Positions 17,825-26,547 are shown, counted from the first letter of the stretch. The stretch is DNA of 64,000 nt from Planctopirus ephydatiae (GCF_007752345.1 NZ_CP036299.1:5150062-5214061); one strand, 5' to 3'. Notes: generated by a model not told the origin, from the letters alone. Numbers and translations are program-made.

Positions 17825-19024
17825 TCAGGTTGTAGGCAGATCCTGTTCTATGTCTGTTATATCATTGGCTATATCCGTAAAAATATCTGACAACACTTTC
17901 CGAGCATCCGAATCAGTCATTTGTTCAACTTGACGTTCAAGGTACCTTGCAAATAGTCGAGCCCGTTTTAGCCGGTCACGAATGTCTCTTACGTCCTTAA
18001 TAGAAGCACGAGCTTGACTTTCTAATACTGGCGTATCAACAGCAATGGCGTCAATATACTCGAAAGTACGTACAAGCGTACTAATATGAAAGCTACCCAC
18101 GCTAGTAATTCGCACATCCGTTCCCAGCACTGGAGTTTCCCTCTCTCTATCGCGATACTCACCAGGTCCTTCAACGCAATCACGTTTAAACAGAAATAAT
18201 AGTGTATCGTTGACATGATTAATTGAGTAACCCAAGGATGCAAGATGATCTTGAATCAATGCAACGTTGATAAAACCATACCGATCTACACTATTTGCAT
18301 GCCGTTGACAGAAGTCTAAAATAAGAACTCTTGAGAAGTGCTCTGTTGGATCTGTATGCAAAATATCAAAAAGATTTGTGAAGAGCGATGCATTTGGCTC
18401 AAAGTGGATAAATGGCCCATAAATCATTGCCCTCAAACTCTCATGTGGAGCAAGAGTGTAATCACCTTCACTTGTCATTATAGAAAGTATCTTATGGGTA
18501 TCTAGATGCCTGCTAGTAATCATCTTCTTCACGTAATCCATCACCTTACGTATATTACCGTTCGACACAGCCCTGTATTGCTCCGCAAGCGCCGGATTTC
18601 TGTGAATCGATTGGTCGCACATTAAGAAGAATCGCGACGCCTCTGGCAGCCTCGACTCCGTCTCGTCATCAAACATTGCTTGCTCGCCATCCAAGGTTGC
18701 GTTGGGATACGCTTCTGATGGTAGACTTCTTGCGGCGTACTGACTTGCATATTGAAATCGCTTTCTAAGCACAGTACCTATATCGGGTTGCGGAATAATC
18801 AATGTTCGCGGAGCCATTGTGTCGAGAAGCCCGATCGCACTCGATCTCTGCATAGTACCTGGCCTAAGACAAACAAACACTAAAACACCCCAGTCATTCG
18901 CCATTGCGGCAGCTCGCAAGAATGCCTGTTCTTGAATATCGTCACTACGGCGATCTAAGTTGTCAAAGAAGATGGCAACGGACTTCTGATGCGATCTACG
19001 AATGAACTTCATAACGTATGCCAT
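17825..19024 (-). CDS. C-terminal half of a P-loop NTPase (Walker B onward), in frame with the gene at 19025
   Basis: 399 aa from ATG 19024, which directly follows the TAA of the upstream frame in the same reading frame (TAA-ATG). It opens with the Walker B strand of a P-loop NTPase (SVAIFFDNLDRR, residues 15-26) and continues with 'WGVLVFVCLRPGTM', a sensor-type segment, then a long helical C-terminal region with winged-helix-like stretches ('YGFINVALIQDHLASLGYSI') and a coiled, charged tail. It has no Walker A of its own; that lies in the upstream frame. No Shine-Dalgarno is visible before ATG 19024. Either a separate subunit made by termination-reinitiation, or the back half of a broken gene. 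Confidence 0.65.
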   Translation of the reverse strand: MAYVMKFIRRSHQKSVAIFFDNLDRRSDDIQEQAFLRAAAMANDWGVLVFVCLRPGTMQRSSAIGLLDTMAPRTLIIPQPDIGTVLRKRFQYASQYAARSLPSEAYPNATLDGEQAMFDDETESRLPEASRFFLMCDQSIHRNPALAEQYRAVSNGNIRKVMDYVKKMITSRHLDTHKILSIMTSEGDYTLAPHESLRAMIYGPFIHFEPNASLFTNLFDILHTDPTEHFSRVLILDFCQRHANSVDRYGFINVALIQDHLASLGYSINHVNDTLLFLFKRDCVEGPGEYRDRERETPVLGTDVRITSVGSFHISTLVRTFEYIDAIAVDTPVLESQARASIKDVRDIRDRLKRARLFARYLERQVEQMTDSDARKVLSDIFTDIANDITDIEQDLPTT

Positions 19025-20278
19025 TTAACGATCAGGTTCATTCGTGAACGTCTCGATAAAATCGACCTCTGCATATTGAAGTTCGTCTGGCTTATCCTTC
19101 AGTAGAACACCTCGTGGTGATTTCCGGAACACTTCTAACTCTTGCTTGAGGACTCTTCTCGCAAAAGGGTCTTCATCAAAATCTATTTTATACCTCCTCA
19201 ACTGTTCTTGGATGTGCCTCATTACAAAACTTGGAACTTCAGCAGCAGTGGCGGGAGTACGCAAGAAGTCCAAGTCAATCTGTAGATACTTCTTAGATAA
19301 CACATCTTTCGCCTCAATATGTCGAAGATACTTCAAGAAAGTGGATTTTCCATGTCCGATCCTTCCAAGAATGACAACTGGCTGTTCGTGGTCGGATCGA
19401 TTCTGATGCTCTAGGACTGACCTTCGTCCCACAGGATTAACTGAGGCGTTGGCAAGCCGCTCGTCAGTTAATGCACGCTGCGTTAGAAGTGTGTGGGCAG
19501 TCCTTAACATGTCTTCAGAAGGTTTAGAGGGGATGTAACAATGACGCAGGAATAGTTCATTATCTTGATCACTGTCTACGGCATCCCAGATAAGTTGCAA
19601 AACGCTGCCTACTGCATGCGACAGCACATTTCGGTCTGCAGCGATGGGATAGCCGTTGATTTTTGTTGACAACTTCGCCGGGGCAGGTGCACGGCGGGTG
19701 TCGAGAAGTAGTTGGGTTGGCAAGTTTGAGCGAATCGCCATCGGACTGAAACATTCGAAAAACATCCTGAACTTTCGTGTTCTTATCGCTTCGATAGACT
19801 CGAACACGTACACCAGCCGTTCGTCAACTTGTTGATCTGGCACAAATGTCATACTAAGAAGCCATTGGTGTCCGTTTGTTATTGCCGAATATCGAGCACC
19901 ACGTTGATTCGCGTAGTTCTGAACTTGGGTAAGCGCCTCCGCAGCTTCTTTGCACTCGGAAGCAATTAGCCCAAATGGAACTGGCTCTGATGGATAGGCT
20001 CGACCGGGAAGCACAAACATTTTCCCCTCACGCTTTGCCTCTAGGACGAGGGAACACTTAGGCCTTCCAAACTCGTAATCGAGATATCCAACGTTTCTTA
20101 CGTGCCTCTCTGTTTCAACATCATTGACATGCCATTGGAGGACATTGAATAGTATTTGATCAATGAACCGTAGACGTGTTGTTGCTTCGTTGATGTCGTC
20201 ATTGATGTTGAGTATTAAGGCGTCACATAACTGTTGGAGTGTTCGGTGTGCATCGTCAGCTAGCCATTCTGTTGTCAT
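19025..20278 (-). CDS. PD-(D/E)XK nuclease-like domain plus Walker A half of a P-loop NTPase; ends at in-frame TAA
   Basis: 417 aa from ATG 20278. Residues about 30-165 look like the N-terminal nuclease domain of type I restriction R subunits (HsdR_N): Asp67, then Glu80-x-Lys82 (SLVLEAKREG), and 'QNYANQRGARYSAITNGHQW' matching the QxxxY and TNG motifs. After a linker, Walker A is GRIGHGKST (305-313). The frame stops at 19025-19027 before any Walker B, which appears at once in the next frame. Read through, the two would make one protein of about 817 codons. The nuclease-NTPase pairing suggests nucleic-acid-targeting defence; this is inference. Neighbours give no further partner. Confidence 0.7.
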   Translation of the reverse strand: MTTEWLADDAHRTLQQLCDALILNINDDINEATTRLRFIDQILFNVLQWHVNDVETERHVRNVGYLDYEFGRPKCSLVLEAKREGKMFVLPGRAYPSEPVPFGLIASECKEAAEALTQVQNYANQRGARYSAITNGHQWLLSMTFVPDQQVDERLVYVFESIEAIRTRKFRMFFECFSPMAIRSNLPTQLLLDTRRAPAPAKLSTKINGYPIAADRNVLSHAVGSVLQLIWDAVDSDQDNELFLRHCYIPSKPSEDMLRTAHTLLTQRALTDERLANASVNPVGRRSVLEHQNRSDHEQPVVILGRIGHGKSTFLKYLRHIEAKDVLSKKYLQIDLDFLRTPATAAEVPSFVMRHIQEQLRRYKIDFDEDPFARRVLKQELEVFRKSPRGVLLKDKPDELQYAEVDFIETFTNEPDR

Positions 20279-20615
20279 GTTTCTCTCAAGTACGATGTTT
20301 ATTATGTCGAGCTTTTTGTGTATTCCCTATAAAGCATTGAGCTCGATCCGGACTTCTCTCACCAGATCTTTTTCAACATATTAGATGTCATTAGTCAATG
20401 ATACGAAAATCCGGGATTTCCTCACCAAAGTGGATCCCGCCAGCTTACCTGCAATTTGCTGCACATGACAAATGGTTCATTTTGAACGAGGACATTTGCT
20501 GTCGTTTTTCCCGAGATGGATACGCTAACAGAAAGAGGGTTCTTACGAGCCCCGAAACGCCTCAATAAGATCAATGAATACCTACCATTCAAGCGAACAA
20601 CTACCACATCCAACC
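20279..20615. other. gap between the island and the HD-domain gene
   Basis: Divergent upstream region of the nuclease/NTPase locus and the HD gene. It is A/T-rich up to about 20,560 and so should hold the island promoter, but no clear -35/-10 pair or operator was picked out. Confidence 0.3.
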
Positions 20616-21188
20616 ATGAACTACTCCACCGCCCTTAAAGCTGTCATGGCTGATGCGCGTTATCAGCGGAATCTGGATTGGGGGAAGCCGCGGGCGGGGC
20701 ATCCGGAGGCGACGGTTCGTGCTCATATTGCCGAGATTGAACCAAACCTGGAGCGGCTCGCGCCGAAGTTGTCGCCGGTCGAGATCGACAAGTTACGGCT
20801 GCTGATCCATACGCACGACTCATTCAAAGCCGAGGCGGAAGCCGGGGTGCCGATTACTCACCCGGCGAGCCATGCCTCGCTGGCCCGGTCGTTTCTGGCG
20901 GAGTTTTGTGACGATGCGGATCTGCTGGCGATGGTGCAATACCACGACGAACCCTTCGCCCTCTGGCGGCAGGTGAGTTCCAAAGGGACTTACAACCGGG
21001 AGAGACTCCAGGCTCTCGTCGAGGCGATTGAAGACTGGCACCTGTTTCTGGCTTTCAACATCATCGATGGTTGCACAATAGGGAAAAGCCGCGAGCCTTT
21101 GAGATGGTTCTTTCAGGAGATTGCCGGAGTGGGTCATCCTCGACTGAGCCATTTGCGATTGACGGATAGAGATATCATTACTGGCTGA
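20616..21188 (+). CDS. HD-domain protein
   Basis: 190 aa from ATG 20616 (MNYSTALKAVMADARY); an ATG at 20574 would add 14 unconserved residues. HD-type ligands are visible: His29/His36 (AGHPEATVRAHIAEIE), His67-Asp68 (LIHTHDSF), His86 (THPASHASLA) and His110-Asp111 (MVQYHDEP). Composition returns to the GC-rich norm here. By fold it is a metal-dependent phosphohydrolase of unknown substrate. Confidence 0.65.
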   Translation: MNYSTALKAVMADARYQRNLDWGKPRAGHPEATVRAHIAEIEPNLERLAPKLSPVEIDKLRLLIHTHDSFKAEAEAGVPITHPASHASLARSFLAEFCDDADLLAMVQYHDEPFALWRQVSSKGTYNRERLQALVEAIEDWHLFLAFNIIDGCTIGKSREPLRWFFQEIAGVGHPRLSHLRLTDRDIITG

Positions 21189-21296
21189 AGTGACAGCCGG
21201 GAAGAACTATAGAGGTGAGAAGATGGTGCATTTCGAGGACTCCATGCACCTGGTACGTTTCCCTGAAAACAATTGCGCTTCATTGGTCGCGAAGAC

Positions 21297-21320
21297 ATGC
21301 TTGCTCAGAGCCGCAAGCAT
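21297..21320. repeat. dispersed palindromic repeat, copy 1
   Basis: ATGCTTGC-TCAGAGCC-GCAAGCAT: 8-bp perfect arms over an 8-base loop, followed by GGCAC. The same unit occurs at 36138, 43421 and 53796. Confidence 0.75.
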
Positions 21321-21372
21321 GGCACACAACACAGCGTCATGACGTTACTCGTTCATCGGTCATGAAGGGACT

Positions 21373-22680
21373 TCAAGCGGCGAGGTCTTTGGCTGGGGTT
21401 AACGACGTGGCTGTTTCGGATACCCTCGAAGCCTCGCGGAGTTCTTTGAGCCATTGCCGAAAGGCCAGAGCGGCGAACAGGGTCGTCGCGAGAGGGGCGA
21501 GCCAGACAGCGCGTTCCTGAGCGGTGATGAGTCGACCAATTTCAAAGTTGCCCACAATCAGCACTGCGAGAATCGCATAGAGTATCGTTAAGCCACGCGA
21601 GCCACGGAGTGCCGCCTCAAAGAGCATCCAGCCCACAGCGGGGGCAATGCAGGCATAGGTATTCGGTTCCGTCCGTGGATTGAGCAGCATGAGGTATGTC
21701 GCACTCATCAGGAACAGCCAGGCGGCTGTGCGAGCGGGGCTGAGCCGTTGTTGAGTCAGCCAGAAGCCACCCAGCGTAAGACCTGCTACAAGGAGTCTGG
21801 TAGCCGTTTGTAACCATGCCGGGGCATTCCAGCCAAACGCGGCAAAGGCCCCAAAAAAGTGGGCGTAGAGGGCCTGGGATTCACCCACCTGATACGAAAT
21901 GCGCAGCATGGCGAGCATATCCTGATATTGATCCACCACATAAGCAGGCCATTGCATGAGAAAAGGAGAGAGAGCGAGCAGCACGATTCCTGCGACCAGC
22001 CGGAGCCTCAATGCGGGATAGACTGCACCAGCCAATAGGAGCATGACAACGATCAGGGGCTTGAATGCCATACCGAGACAGAGCCAGAAGGCCGCTTTCG
22101 TCCATTCCTTTTGAGCGAGCGCATGGGCAGCCGATAGCATGGCAGCTGTCATATGGATGGTCGATTGCCCATTGCGCAGGGCACTGAAGGCGAGAGGTAA
22201 CGTGACCAGCGAGACGATCCAGAACATGGCATCGCTGGCGGCGGGATGGAGCAGCCGGCACAGACTGCGCAGTGCGAGAGCCAGCCATGCCATGCCAATC
22301 AATCGCCAGATGACGTCGCCGACGGGAACCGGCAGATAGGTGAGTGGCAGAAAGACAAGAGCCGCCTGGGGGAGATAAAGGAAGCCATCTCCGTTGGTGT
22401 TGTACATTTCTTCGCTGGCCCGCCACGCCATGGCTGCGTTGCGATAGTTAATGGCGACCGAGCGATACTGCTGCTTGAGATAAAAGCCGCAAATGACCAC
22501 GGCAAGGATCGCCCACAAAGCCCAGGTGGCCGTAGGAGTCCAGCGGCGTGAGTTTTGTGTCCAGAGGGGGAGTGTGGCTGAACCTTCAGGTCGCATATCA
22601 TCAGGCAATAGTCCGCCCGAAGTATGATCCAGATCTGCGTTCACTGGAGTTGCGTTCAACAGAGCGAAACGATTGTGCAT
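21373..22680 (-). CDS. GT87-like membrane glycosyltransferase (DUF2029)
   Basis: 435 aa from ATG 22680 (MHNRFALL); a start at 22713 would add 11 residues. About ten membrane helices are visible, the first at 'WALWAILAVVICGFYL'. The loop after it, 'NTNGDGFLYLPQAALVFLPL', is the conserved D/Y-P segment of family 87 polyprenyl-phosphate-dependent mannosyltransferases. A later segment, 'LLLAGAVYPALRLRLVAGIV', fits the family. Likely transfers a sugar from a lipid carrier on the outer face of the membrane; acceptor unknown. It is on its own strand block, upstream of lipA/lipB on the same strand. Confidence 0.75.
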   Translation of the reverse strand: MHNRFALLNATPVNADLDHTSGGLLPDDMRPEGSATLPLWTQNSRRWTPTATWALWAILAVVICGFYLKQQYRSVAINYRNAAMAWRASEEMYNTNGDGFLYLPQAALVFLPLTYLPVPVGDVIWRLIGMAWLALALRSLCRLLHPAASDAMFWIVSLVTLPLAFSALRNGQSTIHMTAAMLSAAHALAQKEWTKAAFWLCLGMAFKPLIVVMLLLAGAVYPALRLRLVAGIVLLALSPFLMQWPAYVVDQYQDMLAMLRISYQVGESQALYAHFFGAFAAFGWNAPAWLQTATRLLVAGLTLGGFWLTQQRLSPARTAAWLFLMSATYLMLLNPRTEPNTYACIAPAVGWMLFEAALRGSRGLTILYAILAVLIVGNFEIGRLITAQERAVWLAPLATTLFAALAFRQWLKELREASRVSETATSLTPAKDLAA

Positions 22681-22788
22681 CGCACGTCCTTCCCGGTGCA
22701 ATTGGCCTTGCAAGCCGGGAATTTACGAAGTCTGCTCAACATCCGTCCAGACGGATTTGCATTTTCACTGTCAGCCAGGTGGGCGGAG

Positions 22789-23817
22789 TTATGCCTGACC
22801 AGCGACGTGGGCCATTTCCCCCGCGTGGTAGCTGGAGCGGACGAAAGGGCCGGATGCGACCATCGAGAAGCCGAGGCCCCGGGCCAGTTCACCCAGTTCG
22901 TCGAATTCTTCGGGAGGGACATACCGTTCGACGGGAAGCATATCGGGGGTGGGTTGCAGGTATTGGCCCAGAGTGAGCATATCGCAGTTGACGGCCCGGA
23001 GATCAGCCAGAACTTCCAGCAGTTCGTCCCGGGTTTCGCCCAGACCGAGCATCAGGCCTGTCTTGGTCAGCATATCGGGAGCTTCTTCTTTGATTTGTGC
23101 CAGCAGATTGAGAGTGCGCTGGTATTCGGCATTGCGGCGAACGCGGTGATACAGCCTGGGGACAGTCTCGGTATTATGATTAAAGACATCCGGCCGGGCT
23201 TCGATGACTCTCGAAATCGCAGCGCGGTTTCCTTTGAAGTCGGGAGTGAGAACTTCGACCTGAGCCCCCGTTCGCTCGCGAACAGCCAGAATGCATTCAT
23301 AGAAGTGGTTGGCACCACCATCGGGCAGATCGTCACGAGTGACGGAGGTGATGACGACGTATTTGAGCCCCAGGCGGGCCGCTGCTTCAGCGACGCGACC
23401 GGGTTCATCGAGTTGGACGACTTCCGTTTTGCCGCGAGGGACGGAGCAGAAGCCGCAGGGTCTGGTACAGACGTTCCCCAGCACCATGAATGTGGCGGTC
23501 TTGGCCGACCAGCATTCGGTGCGGTTGGGGCACTTGGCGCTTTCGCAGACCGTTTCGAGTTTGAGGTCGGCGATCACATCCGAGGTGTATTGCATGCCGG
23601 CTTGAGGGAGTGGGCGTTTGAGCCACTTGGGAAGCCTCAGGCGAGTTGTAGTCACCGCTTCGAGATGCGGACTAGCTGCTGACCCGCAGGAACTGGGTTG
23701 AGCGGCTGAAGCCGGAGTGGCTGAGCTGTCGCATCCACCACTTCCACATTGACTGGCGGCAGAACCACTGGCTTCGAAACCGTTAGGCAGAATGGGCAGC
23801 AGGTTGGGTGAAGACAT
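22789..23817 (-). CDS. lipA: lipoyl synthase
   Basis: 342 aa. Auxiliary 4Fe-4S cluster: C91-x4-C96-x5-C102 (CESAKCPNRTEC). Radical-SAM cluster: C117-x3-C121-x2-C124 (CTRPCGFC). The conserved C-terminal 'RSSYHAGE' is present. It inserts sulfur into octanoyl groups on the lipoyl domains of 2-oxoacid dehydrogenases and the glycine cleavage H protein. The N-terminus has an unusual 50-residue Ala/Ser/Cys-rich extension with four extra Cys. Its start overlaps the lipB end by 35 bases, so the pair is translationally coupled with lipB first. Confidence 0.95.
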   Translation of the reverse strand: MSSPNLLPILPNGFEASGSAASQCGSGGCDSSATPASAAQPSSCGSAASPHLEAVTTTRLRLPKWLKRPLPQAGMQYTSDVIADLKLETVCESAKCPNRTECWSAKTATFMVLGNVCTRPCGFCSVPRGKTEVVQLDEPGRVAEAAARLGLKYVVITSVTRDDLPDGGANHFYECILAVRERTGAQVEVLTPDFKGNRAAISRVIEARPDVFNHNTETVPRLYHRVRRNAEYQRTLNLLAQIKEEAPDMLTKTGLMLGLGETRDELLEVLADLRAVNCDMLTLGQYLQPTPDMLPVERYVPPEEFDELGELARGLGFSMVASGPFVRSSYHAGEMAHVAGQA

Positions 23818-24550
23818 AAATTTTCCTGACAGTACGCCGGAGTGAAGGATGTCCGGTCGTCAAATGATAGCGGGGATAATCGAGAGCGGCAGCCAAGTGA
23901 CGCACAAAAGCTTCACGAACACTTGAGAGAGCGGTCGGTGCCCGTCGGTGAGCGGCCAGCGTGGAGACACGTCCATCATGGGTTCCCCAGTCCACCAGTC
24001 GCAAGGCCGGCGGGGGAATAGAGACGTTGATAAACATACCTTGATGAGTAATGCCTCGTCGGCAGCCCGTGCCAATAAAGGCAAACTGCCCGCAGCGACC
24101 AGCCAGGCCAGGTGATTCCGGGTGTGATAGAGCCGGGGCTTTGAATTCGGTGGCTAATCCCACCAGAGCGGTTTCGAGCCTGGTGCGGTATTCGAGGAGT
24201 GACCAGCCTTTGCGATCGATGGGCAGGAGCACGTAGGCAGCGAGCTGGCCGGGAGTATGCACCCAGGTTCCGCCCGGTCGATTGAGCCACTGTGTGGGCA
24301 TTTCGCGGGAAGTGAAATCCACGGGCTCGGCGAGAAGATCTGCCCGGCTGCCCTGCCTGCCGATGGTGACAGTGGCGGGGTGTTCGCAGAAGAGGGCATA
24401 GCCTTTCGTGTCGTCGCGTGCGAGAAGTTCTTCGAGGAGTTGCTCCTGCAACCTTTGACCCGAGTCGAAATCGACCATTCCCAACAGATGGAAGTGGAGC
24501 GCTGACGACGATCTCGCAATCTGGCTCCAATTCGGGGGCGGGGTAGGCAT
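23783..24550 (-). CDS. lipB: LipB-like octanoyltransferase, catalytic Lys/Cys apparently replaced
   Basis: 255 aa. The BPL/LPL fold motifs of LipB are there: 'CEHPATVTIGRQGSRADLL', 'LNRPGGTWVHTPGQLAAY' and 'GITHQGMFINVS'. In LipB the catalytic pair is a Lys in 'KIA' and a Cys in 'PCG'. Here the first reads Gln155-F-A (GRCGQFAFIG) and the second region reads 'LVDWGTHDGRVSTL' with no Cys. Context (overlap with lipA) says octanoyl transfer from ACP to lipoyl domains, but chemistry by the standard dyad looks impossible unless another residue (for example Cys153 or Cys163) serves. Confidence 0.8.
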   Translation of the reverse strand: MPTPPPNWSQIARSSSALHFHLLGMVDFDSGQRLQEQLLEELLARDDTKGYALFCEHPATVTIGRQGSRADLLAEPVDFTSREMPTQWLNRPGGTWVHTPGQLAAYVLLPIDRKGWSLLEYRTRLETALVGLATEFKAPALSHPESPGLAGRCGQFAFIGTGCRRGITHQGMFINVSIPPPALRLVDWGTHDGRVSTLAAHRRAPTALSSVREAFVRHLAAALDYPRYHLTTGHPSLRRTVRKIYVFTQPAAHSA

Positions 24551-24736
24551 GGAAAATTCTGGCTGGTGAATACGAATACACAGAATCTTAAGCGGCCTGG
24601 ATCAGGCGAAGGCTTCTCTGGATATTGTACCAGCAGGAGAGGCAGACAAGAGGGTTCGACGATCTGCCTGAGCAAGTTTCCCCAAGGAAAAGTGATTCAA
24701 AGCGATGCAATTGGCACAAAACACCTGAGGATGTGA

Positions 24737-24964
24737 TCAGTACTCTTCGGCATCTCCGGAGTCGTGTTGGGAATTGGAATCTGTCCGTTCCTGAAGTTCG
24801 AGAATGCGGTCTTCGTCGAGATGATCGACAATCTGGTACTTACCATCCCACCAGCGGGAAAAATCGACGAGCTTGCACCGTTCGCTGCAGAAGGGGAAAT
24901 AGGCATTCACGCTGGCTTGCGGCGCGACATGCTGACAAATCGGGCAGGTGGTGGGCCGGATCAT
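24737..24964 (-). CDS. yacG: YacG-like zinc-finger protein (DNA gyrase inhibitor family)
   Basis: 75 aa from ATG 24964 (MIRPTTCPIC). Zinc ligands are C-P-I-C and C-S-E-R-C (FPFCSERCKLVDFSRWW), and 'RWWDGKYQI' is the family hallmark; the tail is acidic. Length matches YacG. A longer frame reaches ATG 25159, which overlaps the rtcB stop by one base (TGATG); that would add 65 residues not typical of the family and containing two Cys. In E. coli YacG binds GyrB; that role is by homology only. Confidence 0.8.
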   Translation of the reverse strand: MIRPTTCPICQHVAPQASVNAYFPFCSERCKLVDFSRWWDGKYQIVDHLDEDRILELQERTDSNSQHDSGDAEEY

Positions 24965-24968
24965 GGGA

Positions 24969-25000
24969 CGTTTCCACTGAGAAGTCGTTTCCACTGAGAA
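24969..25000. repeat. two tandem copies of a 15-bp unit upstream of yacG
   Basis: CGTTTCCACTGAGAA occurs at 24969-24983 and again at 24986-25000, a 17-base period, just before the preferred yacG start. It could be an operator or leader duplication, or part of the longer yacG frame. Confidence 0.5.
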
Positions 25001-25158
25001 ACTGGGAACACACTTCTCGTGCACCAGCGGTTTGCAGGCCCACGAGAAGTATGTTTTCACATCGAACTCATCACGGAGTATATCCAGTGAAAGGCTGACT
25101 TCCCAATTGTTGACGGAGTGGAATGATCGTGGGCTCGAAGTTGTCGATGGGGATTTCA

Positions 25159-26547
25159 TCAATCTTCGGCTTTGCCATCGTCGCTCATTTTCACAATTTT
25201 GGGATCAAAGCGAGCGAGAATCTCGACGAGATCAGACTGTGCCTGCATCACATCCAGAATGTTCTTGTAAACGCCGGGCACTTCGTCGGAACCGGCCGAA
25301 ATGACGCGAACGCCTTTCGCTTCGAGTTCTTTGCGAACTTTGGAAAAGTTGAATTGATCGCGGGCTTTGGTGCGGCTCATCACCCGGCCGGCCCCATGAG
25401 AAGCTGACTCGTAGCTTTCAGCGACCCCTTTGCCTTTCACGATGAACGCCGGGTCGGCCATGGAGCCAGGAATCACTCCGAGAACACCTTGACCTGCAGG
25501 AGTGGCGCCTTTGCGATGGACAATCAGCTCGCGACCGAAATGGACTTCTTTCCACGCAAAATTGTGGTGATTTTCGACACCAGCAATAATGCGTCCACCA
25601 AGTTTTTTGCTCACCAGACGATGAATCACATCGTGATTGGCAGCAGCAAAATCACCCATCAGATTCATGGCAGCCCAGTACTCCTGGCCAGCTTCGCTAT
25701 CGAGCGACAGCCATGCCAGGCGGCCAAAGTCTTCACAGCCTCGCGGCAAACGGGCTTGCGCCATCCGGCTGTAAGTATCGCACACCGCTGCTCCCGGGCC
25801 ACGGCTGCCACTGTGGCTCAACAGAGCGGTGTAAGTTCCAGCCTCCAGGCCCAGTTCAGGACTGGCTGCTGCGAGAGTCAATTCGCCGAACTCGACGAAG
25901 TGATTGCCCGAGCCGCTGGTTCCCAGTTGGCGACGGGCTTTGTCTTTATGTTCACGGGTAATGCGCGTGATGTTCCAGTCGGCATCCAGCACGGCATGAT
26001 CCTGTGGCTTTTCGTGGACGGCACCCACACCAAACCGCGTACCCGCTTCAATCGCATGGCGAAAGCGTTCGAAATTCGTCGCCAATTCCGATGGTGGAAC
26101 ATCCAGTACAGAAAGCTTCATGCGGCAGGCAATATCCACACCCACGGCATAAGGCGCGACGGCATTTTCCAGAGCCAGCACACCTCCAATGGGCAGCCCA
26201 TAACCGACGTGAGCATCTGGCATCAGGGCCGCACCATGAGCCATCGGCAGCAGACAGGCAGTCCGCATCTGGGCATGTGCAGCCGGGTCGATCTCCTCAC
26301 CCCACGTCTTGTAAGCGGCAGGAACTTCGCGCTTGCTGGTGACAGGTTCGCTGATCAGCAGTTGGGCCAAAGCTCCACAGAACTCGTGTTCGACAAAAGC
26401 TGCAGGGTTGGCCACGACTTCGGCCAGCAGAGTTTTGACATTGATTTCGCGACCGTGTTCGCTGGCCTTGATCTGCTGAATGGTCTGAATGGCAGGCACG
26501 ATCGCATGATCGGGAACACCGATTTTATGCAGTTGAGAAGTGTTCAT
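25159..26547 (-). CDS. rtcB: RtcB-family RNA ligase-like protein
   Basis: 462 aa from ATG 26547 (MNTSQLHKIGVP); ATG 26556 is almost as likely. RtcB motifs: 'MPDAHVGYGLPIGGVLA', 'VGVDIACRMKLSV' (metal-binding D-x-x-C, with GCG changed to ACR), 'LGTSGSGNHFVEFGEL', and near the C-terminus the nucleotidyl-accepting His motif 'SHGAGRVMSRT'. RtcB joins 2',3'-cyclic phosphate and 5'-OH RNA ends using GTP and Mn. The Gly-to-Arg change at the DIGCGM motif marks a bacterial subfamily that may work differently. It is followed by yacG on the same strand. Confidence 0.88.
   Translation of the reverse strand: MNTSQLHKIGVPDHAIVPAIQTIQQIKASEHGREINVKTLLAEVVANPAAFVEHEFCGALAQLLISEPVTSKREVPAAYKTWGEEIDPAAHAQMRTACLLPMAHGAALMPDAHVGYGLPIGGVLALENAVAPYAVGVDIACRMKLSVLDVPPSELATNFERFRHAIEAGTRFGVGAVHEKPQDHAVLDADWNITRITREHKDKARRQLGTSGSGNHFVEFGELTLAAASPELGLEAGTYTALLSHSGSRGPGAAVCDTYSRMAQARLPRGCEDFGRLAWLSLDSEAGQEYWAAMNLMGDFAAANHDVIHRLVSKKLGGRIIAGVENHHNFAWKEVHFGRELIVHRKGATPAGQGVLGVIPGSMADPAFIVKGKGVAESYESASHGAGRVMSRTKARDQFNFSKVRKELEAKGVRVISAGSDEVPGVYKNILDVMQAQSDLVEILARFDPKIVKMSDDGKAED

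Larger units (their letters stand above)
17780..20560. other. A/T-rich accessory island (candidate horizontally acquired defence locus)
   Basis: By eye, base composition from about 17.78 to 20.56 kb is clearly richer in A and T than the GC-rich genes on either side, and codon use differs (frequent ATA, AGA/CGA, TTA-type codons). It contains only the two co-directional frames described below. No integrase, transposase, tRNA or clear direct repeats at the edges were seen, so the route of entry is unknown. Confidence 0.55.
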
